This document shows, in pieces, positions 47,211 to 56,163 of a DNA stretch of 64,000 bases; within the stretch, counting starts at the first letter, position 1, and each line of letters starts with the position of its first letter. A model generated the notes under the pieces. The model had not been told where the DNA came from. It saw nothing but the letters and a program-made list of their open reading frames with translations, and searched no databases. The stretch comes from Natronococcus sp. A-GB7 (lineage in GTDB: Archaea > Halobacteriota > Halobacteria > Halobacteriales > Natrialbaceae). The DNA lies in assembly GCF_029688865.1 (NCBI RefSeq), contig NZ_JARUKV010000012.1, forward strand, positions 62,001 through 126,000, given 5' to 3'. A program made the position numbers and the translations under genes.

Positions 47211-47924
47211 ATGGCAATTGAGAGGCCTCTACAGGTTCTTAACCTGTATGACGTTCTTACCGATTTGATACCTGGTGCTGCCTTTTTACTATTTATAGCT
47301 ATTTTATTTCCTGTAGAAACTCTCCCCATCTTCGAAGCATCTGGAGCAATGATACTCATCACGGTAATTGGATCGTTGATTCTTGGTCATATGATCCAAT
47401 GGGTTAGAGGGTGGGAGTGTCTTTGGAAACAGCCAGATGTGTTCCAACATACAATGCGACAAATACGACTGGAATCTGACCTTTCGGCCCCGAGAAGGGA
47501 CAATAATCCAAACAACACGGAAAATTCACTCCCGATGAGTACAGTACGATATCAGTTCTTAACCCTCGTTGATGAGATATTTGAACTTGATAATACTGTG
47601 TCAGACACTGAACGCTATCAGATCGTACTTAGTTTCCTCGAAACACGACCACCAGTCCGTGCACTTCGTTTTCAATCGCTTTATTCATTTTATCGAAGTA
47701 TGGTTGTGACTTCATGGGCTATCTTGACAATCGGTGTGGTTGCAATTGGATCCTTTCTGCTAGGATGGATTCCTACTCGTCCCCTTCCTGTGCTAATCTC
47801 GGTAGTTCTACTTGGATTAATTCTTGCCGTAGTAACCCGGGAACGCCGTGATAGATTCGAGAAAACGTTTGTAGGCTATGCTATTCGTGAATTCTATTCT
47901 GAGCAAAAGATCAACGAGAACTAA
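47211..47924 (+). CDS. Four-helix membrane protein paired with the MBL hydrolase
   Basis: From the ATG at 47211 (a TTG at 47193 overlaps the previous stop) the protein has 237 residues. Two helices lie near the N-terminus (about 17-33 and 46-62), a soluble acidic-basic segment of about 100 residues follows, and two helices lie at about 164-186 and 192-209. A basic tail ends it. The start NLYDVLTDLIPGAAFLL has the (Y)D...(I/L)PG pattern I associate with small membrane proteins in accessory islands. No known domain is evident. It is AT-rich like its partner and clearly in the same transcript. A pore-forming or membrane-anchoring role is inference. Confidence 0.8.
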   Translation: MAIERPLQVLNLYDVLTDLIPGAAFLLFIAILFPVETLPIFEASGAMILITVIGSLILGHMIQWVRGWECLWKQPDVFQHTMRQIRLESDLSAPRRDNNPNNTENSLPMSTVRYQFLTLVDEIFELDNTVSDTERYQIVLSFLETRPPVRALRFQSLYSFYRSMVVTSWAILTIGVVAIGSFLLGWIPTRPLPVLISVVLLGLILAVVTRERRDRFEKTFVGYAIREFYSEQKINEN

Positions 47925-47952
47925 CTAAACTACGAATCTCGGATTATATTGC

Positions 47953-48771
47953 TTACTCGACGACGTGCTCGAGATCGTACGAGCCGAGCCGTCGCACCCA
48001 TCCCTTCTCGGCTAGCTCCTCGATGTCCTCGAGCGCCTCGATCGTCCGGGACTCGTACAGCCCCGCCTCGACGTCGATGTGGAAGACGTAGTCGCCGAGT
48101 CGCTGCCCGCTGGGACGGGATTCGACCCGCGAGAGGTTGATGTCCCGCTCGGCGAAGGGCTCGAGCAACTCGAGCAACAGTCCGGGGTAGTTCGCGTTCG
48201 GGTAGACGACGAACGTCGATTTTCCGCCGCCCGTCGAGCGCTCGTCGGCGGGCGCGAGCGCGAAAAACCGCGTCGCGTTCGAGTCCTGGTCCTGGATGTC
48301 CTCGGCGAGCACCTCGAGTCCGTTCTCGATGTCGGCGTTCGCGGGGTGGCCGATCCCCGCGATCGAAGCGTCGTCGCGGGCGAACTCGACGCCCTGAGCA
48401 GTGCTGGCGACGGCCTCGAGGGTGGCGTCGGGATACTCGCGCTCGAGGTAGGAGCGACACTGTGCGAGCGCCTGGGAGTGGCTGGCGATCGTGTCGAACT
48501 CCGGCCCCTGGGCGAGCAGCGCGTGGCGGATCGGCGTGACGATCTCGCGGACGATCGCGACGTCGTACTCCGCGACGGCGTCGAGGCTCTCCGTGACGCT
48601 GCCCTCGATGCTGTTCTCGATGGGGACGATACCGCGGTCGTACTCGCCGGTCGCGACGGCTTCGACGATCGAGGTGACCGACTGTCGGAACCCGATCTCG
48701 TCGTCGTCGGCGATCGCGCTCGCTGCCCGGTGCGAGTAGGTCCCTTCGGGACCGAGCGTGACTGTACGCAT
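47953..48771 (-). CDS. pheA: Prephenate dehydratase
   Basis: The ATG at 48771 (MRTVTLGPEGTYSHRAAS) gives 272 residues; the frame upstream is not coding. It converts prephenate to phenylpyruvate in phenylalanine synthesis. GIVPIENSIEGSVTESLD and the substrate-binding ATRFFALA (after DSN) are conserved, and a C-terminal ACT domain (KSTFVVYPNANYPGLLLELL, ESRPSGQRLGDYVFHIDVE) gives feedback control by phenylalanine. No chorismate mutase domain is fused. It marks the right border of the accessory island. Confidence 0.95.
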   Translation of the reverse strand: MRTVTLGPEGTYSHRAASAIADDDEIGFRQSVTSIVEAVATGEYDRGIVPIENSIEGSVTESLDAVAEYDVAIVREIVTPIRHALLAQGPEFDTIASHSQALAQCRSYLEREYPDATLEAVASTAQGVEFARDDASIAGIGHPANADIENGLEVLAEDIQDQDSNATRFFALAPADERSTGGGKSTFVVYPNANYPGLLLELLEPFAERDINLSRVESRPSGQRLGDYVFHIDVEAGLYESRTIEALEDIEELAEKGWVRRLGSYDLEHVVE

Positions 48772-48933
48772 TGGCTCAGTCTTTGCCGGACCGCGCCAAA
48801 AGCGCGTCGGAGCGGACGCGTTCGGTCCGGCCGACGCTCGGCTCGAGGACGGATCCGGAACCCGGGTCGCGACCGAACGCTCGAGTGGCGGTTCGGGACG
48901 GCGTCCTCGGCAAAACAATCGGTTCTCGGACGG

Positions 48934-49242
48934 CTACTCTTCGAGGTGGTCGATTCCCTTCTTGGCGACGTTTGCTTCCGTTATCTCGTCGGGCATCCAG
49001 TCGGGTTTGTCGTCGGGAGCGGTCTCCTCCCAGGCCCAGCCGTCGTAGATGTGGACCTTGTCGGTGCCTTTCTCCCGGAGCCGGAGCTCGACGCGGTCGG
49101 CCGCGTCCTCGCTCGAGCCGGGCTCGAGTCGGCGGGCCGCCTTGAGTGCCGCCTGGCGCGGCGTGTTTCCCGAGAAGACGCTCGTCTCGTCGCCGCCCGA
49201 TTCTCGCAGCGCGAAGTTTCGCTTTCCGTCCTCACGTACCAT
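48934..49242 (-). CDS. MC1-type archaeal chromosomal protein
   Basis: The start MVREDGKRNFALRESG at 49242 is set by a good ribosome binding site. The 102-residue product matches the MC1 family of non-histone DNA-benders: KRNFALRESGGDETSVFSGNTPRQAALKAARRL, then ELRLREKGTDKVHIYDGW (each quoted in part). MC1 bends DNA and preferentially binds distorted sites. The protein is more acidic than methanogen MC1, as expected in halophiles. Cotranscription with pheA is possible (162-base gap), but not obvious. Confidence 0.92.
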   Translation of the reverse strand: MVREDGKRNFALRESGGDETSVFSGNTPRQAALKAARRLEPGSSEDAADRVELRLREKGTDKVHIYDGWAWEETAPDDKPDWMPDEITEANVAKKGIDHLEE

Positions 49243-49250
49243 AGTTTTAG

Positions 49251-49255
49251 CCTCC
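49251..49255 (-). promoter_or_regulatory. Ribosome binding site of the MC1 gene
   Basis: GGAGG on the minus strand lies eight bases before the ATG at 49242. It excludes the in-frame ATG at 49257, inside which the site would fall, as the main start. Confidence 0.65.
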
Positions 49256-49440
49256 ATGTCAGTTCTGCACACGATCAGACATAAAGATATCCCCCAAAAT
49301 CGACGGACTGCGCCACTATGTTTAAATGATCCTGTCGGATCGGTCCGGTCACTGCTCCACCCGGATCTGTGCTACGTCGCGGTTGCACGGGGAGATTCGG
49401 ATCCGAGGCGAGATCATTCGCTGTGTCGTAGAAAACACTT

Positions 49441-49448
49441 AAGTATAT
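49441..49448 (+). promoter_or_regulatory. TATA box of the AbrB-like gene
   Basis: AAGTATAT lies 31 bases before the ATG at 49480, consistent with a leaderless or short-leader transcript. Confidence 0.5.
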
Positions 49449-49479
49449 CCTACGGCGAAGTGCGACCTAGAATCCCGCG

Positions 49480-49677
49480 ATGGTCCGGAAAAAGAAGCTG
49501 AGTCCAAGCGGTGCGAAAGACGAAGACGGCAACTATCACAACGTCCATCTAAACCTCCACGAGGACGAACTCGCAGTCGCGGGTATGGATATCGGCGACG
49601 AAGTTTTCGTTCGCGTCCGGGACGGGAAGATCATCATCCAGAAGGCTAACGAAGAAGAGGTAGAGCACGAGTTCTAA
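49480..49677 (+). CDS. AbrB/SpoVT-like small protein
   Basis: A 65-residue protein. The N-terminal basic patch (MVRKKKLSPSGA) precedes a beta-strand arrangement, and DIGDEVFVRVRDGKIIIQKA is the swapped-hairpin DNA-binding motif of AbrB/MazE-type domains. It probably dimerises and binds DNA as a regulator. No toxin gene is adjacent, so an antitoxin role is not supported. The gene stands alone and uses a short-leader promoter. Confidence 0.75.
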   Translation: MVRKKKLSPSGAKDEDGNYHNVHLNLHEDELAVAGMDIGDEVFVRVRDGKIIIQKANEEEVEHEF

Positions 49678-49887
49678 CCGACCACTACATCGTTCCGTTC
49701 CCGTTGTACTGCTGTTTCGGTTCGAGATTTTCTCTCGAGTATCTCCCCTGGAAGGATCAGCGACGGTAGCCGGCCGACAGCTACGAAGCCCGGTCCGCTC
49801 ATAGAACGATCCTTTCGAGGGGTTAACTTAACCGAACTGACAAACCCTTAGTTCAGGATCGTTGTCTACCTAAAGATACGTGTAGCA

Positions 49888-49900
49888 GAGAGACTCTCTC
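49888..49900. repeat. Inverted repeat upstream of the carboxypeptidase promoter
   Basis: GAGAG-ACT-CTCTC lies about ten bases upstream of the TATA box at 49910. Its position suits an operator for an activator or repressor. Confidence 0.4.
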
Positions 49901-49909
49901 TTCCCTGAG

Positions 49910-49917
49910 TTTATATA
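49910..49917 (+). promoter_or_regulatory. TATA box of the M14 carboxypeptidase gene
   Basis: TTTATATA lies 50 bases before the ATG at 49967. A GGAGG ribosome binding site at 49941-49945 lies in the predicted leader, unlike the leaderless genes nearby. Confidence 0.6.
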
Positions 49918-49966
49918 CCCAGCATCATTGTTGATATTCTGGAGGATAGCCCCTCATAGAACTCAA

Positions 49967-52807
49967 ATGACTTGGAATCTACTCGCTGCTGACTCGGACG
50001 AAACCGACGATCGCCTTTCGGCCGCTCGCTTCGATGAGGCGGATATCGACCGCCGAACGTTCCTCTCGCTCTCCGCGGCGACGGGTGCGGCACTCGCAGT
50101 ACCCGGAACTGCAGCGGCCGACGTAACCGGGGAACCGATGACCGACGAGTACGCCTTCGTCGTCAACCACACGCCCGAAGCGTACGAGGCCGCGACCCTC
50201 ATCGAGTTCGCCGATCAGGACGGTCTCACGGCTTTCGCGGACGCGTACGAGGACGAAACCGAGGACGAAGATCTCGAGCGCGCGCCGAAAGCGGTCACGC
50301 GGGACTCGCCTTCGCCTGCCGCCCACGCACACCTCACGGCCGACGAAGTCGAGGACGTTCTCGAGTTCGACGGAATCGAGCGCATGGATTTCTCTCCGGG
50401 CGCGAACCCCTGGTGGAAACTCGAGGCGCCCTACGAGGAGGGGGTTTTCCCGCCCGTTGAAGAGGCCCGGGAGTACCTCGCCTACGAGGAGACCACACAG
50501 GCACTCGAGTACCTCGAAACGACCGCTTCGGACCGGATTTCCGTCGAAACGGTCGGCCAGTCGCCGGGATGGGAGAACCGATTTACCGGCGAGGAGTCCG
50601 ACCCTCGCGACATCTACGTCGCCGAAGTGACGAACGACGTTCACGACGAGTCGTCGTTCGCGGCCAAGGAGAAAGTCGTCTATTCGCTGAATATCCACGG
50701 CGACGAACGTGCGGGAACCGAGGCCGGCTGTCGGCTGCTCGAGGAGATCGCGTTCGGCGAGGCCGAGGCGTTCGAGCCGCTGCTGGACGATGTCGTCCTG
50801 TTGTTCCTGTTTACCAATCCCGACGGCTGGGTCTCGCGCAAGCCCCAGACCCATATCCCGTGGGTCGAAGAGCACGACACTAACTTCCAGCGCGGAAACG
50901 CGAGCCAGTTCAACGAGCAGCCGGTCGACACGAATCGTCAGTATCCAACGATCGGGTGGACCGACCCCAACTTCCGGCCGGCAGAGCCCGACGGTGCGCC
51001 CGAGGAGTTCCACGACCTCGTTCCCGACTCGCTGGCGATCGTCGACCACTTCCGGGGGTACGATAACGTGGAGTTCCTCTGTGACTACCACGGGATGTAC
51101 ACCGCCGACCACATGGTGTTCAATCTCGAGACGAACGCGCCGTTCGATCACGACGGGACCCACGATCTCGACGAGGTCAACATCCGGATCGGCGAGGGAA
51201 TGCACGATTTCTGGGGTGATATCGGTGCCATCGCCGACGACATCGAGACCGCCAGCCAGGAGATGTACGATGAGTCGTTCGTTCCGGACGGAGACAGCTA
51301 CGAGGGGCTGTTCGACTGGGGAACGATCTACGACTCGTTGTCCTACCAGATCACCGGCGGCTTCCTCTGTTGGGCCGGTCAACCCGAGGCGTTCGGTGGC
51401 CTCGGCGCGATCACGGTCGCTCCAGAAGTAATTCTCTCGAACCACTCCGAGGACGCACAGAAGGAGTGGAAACCGTACTGGACTCGCCACTACGAGGAGG
51501 CTTACCGCATCTCGATGCGCGAGTACGCCGAGATGGCGGCCCAGACGACCACTGCGACCATCGCCACGGGAGACCAGGATACGGCCTACGTTACGACGGA
51601 CGCGCTGACGCGGTCCTCGGCCGATCTGCCACACACGGATACCGGTTCCGGCACAGATCCGTCCGGCGACGGCCACGGCTCCGGGGCCCGCCGGAGCCAC
51701 GACGTCGTCCAGCCCGGTCCCGGCGGAAGTACGCGAATCACGGCCGAAGCCACCGACGCCTCGCAGTCGATCTTCATCCACCTCGAGGGCGTCGGAAACG
51801 CGACCGAGGGAGTCGTCAGACTGCTCAACCCTGCGGGGAAGGTCGTCCGCGAAATCGACCTCGAAGCGAAGGCGGATCCGAACGACTCGACGGTCCGAAA
51901 GCACGACTACGAGGATATCTGTATCCGCCACCCCGAGACGGGTCAGTGGGACGTCGAGATCGAAAGCGACGCAGAGATCAGTGCCAGTCTGACGACCGTC
52001 GACGCCGAGAACGGGATCCCCGATCCCGAGGAAGTACTGGGGTACGAACAGCGCGAGTACCTTGTCAATCCGATGCAGTTCTTCGCCGATCTCGAGCCGT
52101 ACCTCGAGGACGGCGACATGGACGGCCTGCGCGTTCACGACGTTCGTATCGGACGACTGCTCCGGGGCAACTCCGGCCAGCGCCACTATGATAAGCTCGT
52201 CGTCTCGCACGACGACGGGATCGACGACCCGCAGTACGTAGAGGCGATCGAGGCGTTCGTCGAGGCCGGCGGCGACCTCGTGCTCACGGACGCGGGCGTG
52301 AACCTCCTCGGAGCGCTCGAGGTCGGCAACGCCGCGTCGATCGCAGCCGACGACGTCCGCAACGTCGAGATGCAGTTCGCGAACCTCGAGGACCGAGCGT
52401 TCGACCACCCGCTACTCGCCGGGATTCGGCCGCGCCAGCAGGAGATCTGGAAGGGGTCCCAGCTAGGATATACGACCGACGTCGACCAGCCCGCGACGAC
52501 CGTCGATCCGGACGCGTTCGCCGACGCCGGCGGTTCGGTCGCCGGGACGTTCGCGGAGTACGAAGACGGAAGCGAGGAGCCCACCGGGACCGGCGTCGGT
52601 GCCGGAATCCTCTCGGCGGACGGGGCCGAAATCGCCGTCGTCGGATCGGTCCTCCCCCCGGCCCAGCAGACGGAACTCCACCCGTTCGGGATGGCAGATT
52701 ACGCTGTCTCCTTTATGGGTCACACGCTGCTGTGTAACGCACTTGGCTTCGAGCAGTGCCGATACGCCGAGGGAGAGCTCACGAGGACCTACGGCGAGAT
52801 CAGATAG
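49967..52807 (+). CDS. Tat-exported M14 zinc carboxypeptidase with large C-terminal region
   Basis: The ATG at 49967 gives 946 residues. The Tat signal is DRRTFLSLSAATGAALA (28-44). The M14 domain covers about 160-540: the zinc motif is H244-G-D-E247, followed by NPDGW and the third ligand His375 (LCDYHGMY). After a low-complexity linker (HTDTGSGTDPSGDGHGSG), a jelly-roll-like domain spans about 575-690, and the end (about 720-940) resembles a ThuA/GATase-like domain (FVEAGGDLVLTDAGVN). It should trim peptides or cell-wall material outside the cell. The upstream promoter, operator-like dyad and ribosome binding site suggest regulated expression. Confidence 0.9.
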   Translation: MTWNLLAADSDETDDRLSAARFDEADIDRRTFLSLSAATGAALAVPGTAAADVTGEPMTDEYAFVVNHTPEAYEAATLIEFADQDGLTAFADAYEDETEDEDLERAPKAVTRDSPSPAAHAHLTADEVEDVLEFDGIERMDFSPGANPWWKLEAPYEEGVFPPVEEAREYLAYEETTQALEYLETTASDRISVETVGQSPGWENRFTGEESDPRDIYVAEVTNDVHDESSFAAKEKVVYSLNIHGDERAGTEAGCRLLEEIAFGEAEAFEPLLDDVVLLFLFTNPDGWVSRKPQTHIPWVEEHDTNFQRGNASQFNEQPVDTNRQYPTIGWTDPNFRPAEPDGAPEEFHDLVPDSLAIVDHFRGYDNVEFLCDYHGMYTADHMVFNLETNAPFDHDGTHDLDEVNIRIGEGMHDFWGDIGAIADDIETASQEMYDESFVPDGDSYEGLFDWGTIYDSLSYQITGGFLCWAGQPEAFGGLGAITVAPEVILSNHSEDAQKEWKPYWTRHYEEAYRISMREYAEMAAQTTTATIATGDQDTAYVTTDALTRSSADLPHTDTGSGTDPSGDGHGSGARRSHDVVQPGPGGSTRITAEATDASQSIFIHLEGVGNATEGVVRLLNPAGKVVREIDLEAKADPNDSTVRKHDYEDICIRHPETGQWDVEIESDAEISASLTTVDAENGIPDPEEVLGYEQREYLVNPMQFFADLEPYLEDGDMDGLRVHDVRIGRLLRGNSGQRHYDKLVVSHDDGIDDPQYVEAIEAFVEAGGDLVLTDAGVNLLGALEVGNAASIAADDVRNVEMQFANLEDRAFDHPLLAGIRPRQQEIWKGSQLGYTTDVDQPATTVDPDAFADAGGSVAGTFAEYEDGSEEPTGTGVGAGILSADGAEIAVVGSVLPPAQQTELHPFGMADYAVSFMGHTLLCNALGFEQCRYAEGELTRTYGEIR

Positions 52808-52831
52808 CGTCAGGTCGGGACGACGACGGGG

Positions 52832-54655
52832 CTACCGTAGGGCCTCGAGGTCGAACTCGAACGCCGCGACGGGCACCTCGAGATCGTGTTCGACGATCAC
52901 CTTCGGGTGGATCTCGCCGACGACGCCGACGGGTTCGCCGTCGATGACGACGTCTGCCGCCCGACCCGAAATGAAGCTCGGATGCTCCGTAGCGGGCGTC
53001 TCGAGGGCAACGTCGAAGTCCCGAGCTAACGCCTGGAGGCGAGCCTTGGCGTCCTCGTAGCCGGCCTCGTGATCGGCGAGGACGGCGCCGACGTGACGTC
53101 CCTCGCCGACGCCCGTGTTCTCGGTTTCGTCGAGTTCCGCTGCGAAGCCGACCTCCGAGAGGTGTTGCGGGTACGCGCGGTGGGTGTTGTTCTCGAGGAC
53201 CTGGAGCAACGAGGGCAGCGTCCACGTCCGCAGCATCGTGTAGTCCTCGCTGTAGGGCTCCTTGATCGTCGCGGGCTCGCCCGCGCCGTAGACCTCCTCA
53301 CCCGGTGAAACGCCGAGGCGCTCGTAGTTCTGTTCCTCGTCGATCATGTGGAAGTTGAGCATGTCCTCGAAGCCCAGTCCGACGAGCTGGGTTCGAGCCG
53401 CGCGCTCGAGCCGGGACCGTTCGTGGCGGCCGCCGACGGTACCGACCTCGGGGTAGCGGGGCTCGAGGTCGTTGAACCCGTAGGCCCGTCCGAGGTCGTC
53501 GATGACGTCGAGCGGGTGGAGCACGTCGACGCGGTAGGGTGGGATCGTCACCTCGTAGACGAGGTCGCCCGTCGACGCGGCGTCCTCGGCGTTCGACTCG
53601 TCCGAACCTACCGGGCCGTCCCGTTCCTCGAGTCCGTCTCGGTCCTCCAGAGGCGTGATGGAACTCTCCTCGTTACCCGTCGCTTCGTCCTCGCTTCTCG
53701 CGGCGTCGAGCCCCGAGCGCTCGGCCAGATCGATCACGTCGTCGGGGTCGAGATCGATTCCGAGAAGCGTCTCGATGCGGTCGTGGGCGACCCGCTTCGT
53801 CTTCGTCGAGAGGTCGGGGCGCACCAACTCGCTGTCGGGGTACTCGACTCGGACGTCCTCGAGGGTCGCACCTCGTGCCGCCAGCGCGTAGCAGACGATG
53901 TTGAGCATCTTGTCGATCGTCCACTGATCGGTGCCGGTCATCTCGACGAACAGATCCCGGGAGTCGGTCGAGACCTCCGTCCGCCGGCCGTTGATCACCG
54001 GCGGGAACGAGAACAGTCCGATATCGTCGTAGATCGCCGGGTAGCGCTCGTACTCGCTGACGAGGTCGGCGTACTCGCGGCCCGTCTGGTGCTCCTCGAG
54101 CACCTCCGCGGGCGTCAGCTCGGCGTCGGAATCGAGCGGGACGAACCGGTCCTCGTCGGGCTCGACGCCGACGTATCGGATCGTTGGACTCCCCTCTGTC
54201 GCAGCACTGCCCTTCAACATCGTCAGATCGTGGATCCCGATCGCGCCCTTCGCGCGCTTGCGGCCCATCGTCGCGTGAAGCTTCTCCTGGAGCTGGATGA
54301 GCGAATCCAGACCGTCCTCGTCTAAGTCGACGTCGCGGATCACCGCGCCCGTGACGTACGGTCGCTCGTCGGGGACCGACTCGTCGACCTCGATGGTCCA
54401 GTCAGCCGAGTTGGTCGACGGGACGTGAACCCCTCGAGAATCGCCGTACTGGTACCGCATCGAGCGCGCGACGCCCTCGACCGAGAGCCGATCGAGGCGG
54501 TCGGGCGCGAACTCGAGTTCGAACTCGTCCTCGTCGGTCCAGCCCTCGAACTCGAGGCCCAGTCCGAACAGGTCCTCCTGCAGTTCCTCGTCGCTTTTCT
54601 CCTCGCGGCCGGTCAGCTCGCGCAGTTCGTCGGGGTCGATATCGACGGTTGGCAT
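52832..54655 (-). CDS. pheT: Phenylalanyl-tRNA synthetase beta subunit
   Basis: A 607-residue archaeal-type beta subunit, partner of PheS in the (alpha-beta)2 enzyme. The B3/B4 editing domain region is around GAVIRDVDLDEDGLDSLIQL, B5 lies around VTIPPYRVDVLHPLDVIDD, and the catalytic-like core (about 420-600) has EVGTVGGRHERSRLERAAR and VGEIHPKVIVEHDLEVPVAA. Archaeal PheT is shorter than the bacterial form, as here. The start overlaps the pheS stop by one base (TGATG), so the two are translated together. Confidence 0.95.
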   Translation of the reverse strand: MPTVDIDPDELRELTGREEKSDEELQEDLFGLGLEFEGWTDEDEFELEFAPDRLDRLSVEGVARSMRYQYGDSRGVHVPSTNSADWTIEVDESVPDERPYVTGAVIRDVDLDEDGLDSLIQLQEKLHATMGRKRAKGAIGIHDLTMLKGSAATEGSPTIRYVGVEPDEDRFVPLDSDAELTPAEVLEEHQTGREYADLVSEYERYPAIYDDIGLFSFPPVINGRRTEVSTDSRDLFVEMTGTDQWTIDKMLNIVCYALAARGATLEDVRVEYPDSELVRPDLSTKTKRVAHDRIETLLGIDLDPDDVIDLAERSGLDAARSEDEATGNEESSITPLEDRDGLEERDGPVGSDESNAEDAASTGDLVYEVTIPPYRVDVLHPLDVIDDLGRAYGFNDLEPRYPEVGTVGGRHERSRLERAARTQLVGLGFEDMLNFHMIDEEQNYERLGVSPGEEVYGAGEPATIKEPYSEDYTMLRTWTLPSLLQVLENNTHRAYPQHLSEVGFAAELDETENTGVGEGRHVGAVLADHEAGYEDAKARLQALARDFDVALETPATEHPSFISGRAADVVIDGEPVGVVGEIHPKVIVEHDLEVPVAAFEFDLEALR

Positions 54656-56163
54656 CAGTAGGTCACCTCCGCGTTCCGCAGGAACTCGAGATCGGCCAGC
54701 GTCCCGTGGAGGTCGCGGATATCCTCCGCGCCCGTAGTCAGCATGGCGAGGCGCTCTAAGGCGAGTCCCCAGGCCATAACGTCGCAGTCGACGCCGAGGG
54801 GCTCGAGCATCTCCTCGCGGAAGATGCCCGAATTGCCGATCTCGATCAGTTCGCCCGTCGTGGGGTGGGTCCCGAAGAGCTCGAAGCTCGGTTCGGTGTA
54901 GGGGTTGTAGTGGGGCTTGAACTGGATATCCTCGATGCCGAACTGGGCGTAGAACTCCTCGAAGGTGCCCATCAGATCTCGCACCGAGAGGTCCTCGGCC
55001 ATCACCCAGCCCTCGATCTGGTAGAACTCGAGCAGGTGGGTCGCATCGAGGGTGTCGTTGCGGTAGGCCTTCTCGACGCTGAAGTAGCGGGCGGGCGGCT
55101 CGATCTCGCCGATCTCGGTACCGGAGAGGTACCGCGTGGAGAGCGACGTCGTGTGTCCGCGCAGTGCGAGCGCACGGGCGAAGTCCTCGTCCCAGGGCGA
55201 GTGGTAGCCCTCGCCGTCCTCGCCGACGCCCTCGCGGTGGGCGCGCTCGACGCGCTCGACCAAATCCTCCGGGAGCTCATCGATGTGGGTCGGCTGCTCG
55301 AGGGCGAATCGGTCCCAGTGGGTCCGCGCCGGGTGATCCTGGGGCATGAACAGACAGTCGTTGATCCAGAAGTCCGCGTCGGCGTGGGGGCCGTCCATCT
55401 CCTCGAACCCCATTCCGACGAGGACGTCCTTGACCCGCTCGGACATCTCCCGGAGGACGTGGACGCGCCCGCCCTCGACCGTCTCGGCGTCGGCCTCGAC
55501 GTTGTACTCGGCGAACTCGACGTCTTCCCACTCGCCGCTGGTGAGCAGCTCGGGCGTCACCTGGCCGACCGTCTCGGCGGTCTCGACGCCGGCCATCAGC
55601 TCCGTGACGCCCTGTTCGGTGAGCTCTACCTCGCGAGTCGTCGTCTCGGAGACCTCGACGAGCCCGCGGCGCTCGAGCTGGTCCAAAACGTCGTCCGCCT
55701 CGAGCGTCCCCTCATCGGCGAGCGACTCGAGGGCGTTGCCCTCCGGATCCGCGGCGGGATCGGCGTCGGAGTCGGCCGTGATCTCGCCGCCCTCGATCGA
55801 CCCGTACCCCTTCCGGGCGTAGTTCGAGAGCGCGATGTCGACCTCGGCTCCCTCGAGTCCCGAGGTGCCGATAACCTGCCCCATGGAGACGGGGTCGGCG
55901 TCGGCGCCGGCCTCGAGGGCGGCCTCGTAGAGTCGCACCTCGGGCAGACGGTCCTCGACGTACGTGCGTCCCTCGTCGGTGAGCGAGATCGTTTCATCGA
56001 CGCGTTCCGTGACGGCGACCAGTCCCTGCTCCTCGAGCTCGAAGGCTGCCCCGGTGACGGTTTCGGGCGGGAGGTCGGTCGCCGCGGCGAGGGCGTCGAC
56101 GGGCGTCGCCTCGTCGGCGTTCGCGGCCTCGAGGACCGCGACCTCTGATTCTGGTAGTTGCAT
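54655..56163 (-). CDS. pheS: Phenylalanyl-tRNA synthetase alpha subunit
   Basis: A 502-residue subunit. The N-terminal third has repeated winged-helix segments that bind tRNA (LPPETVTGAAFELEEQGLVA and similar). Class II catalytic motifs follow: motif 2 around LSTRYLSGTE and FSVEKAYRNDTLDATHLLEF, and motif 3 around GLALERLAMLTTGAEDIRD. It forms phenylalanyl-adenylate and charges tRNA-Phe. It is first in the pheS-pheT pair. The 436-base gap upstream probably carries the promoter. Confidence 0.96.
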   Translation of the reverse strand: MQLPESEVAVLEAANADEATPVDALAAATDLPPETVTGAAFELEEQGLVAVTERVDETISLTDEGRTYVEDRLPEVRLYEAALEAGADADPVSMGQVIGTSGLEGAEVDIALSNYARKGYGSIEGGEITADSDADPAADPEGNALESLADEGTLEADDVLDQLERRGLVEVSETTTREVELTEQGVTELMAGVETAETVGQVTPELLTSGEWEDVEFAEYNVEADAETVEGGRVHVLREMSERVKDVLVGMGFEEMDGPHADADFWINDCLFMPQDHPARTHWDRFALEQPTHIDELPEDLVERVERAHREGVGEDGEGYHSPWDEDFARALALRGHTTSLSTRYLSGTEIGEIEPPARYFSVEKAYRNDTLDATHLLEFYQIEGWVMAEDLSVRDLMGTFEEFYAQFGIEDIQFKPHYNPYTEPSFELFGTHPTTGELIEIGNSGIFREEMLEPLGVDCDVMAWGLALERLAMLTTGAEDIRDLHGTLADLEFLRNAEVTY

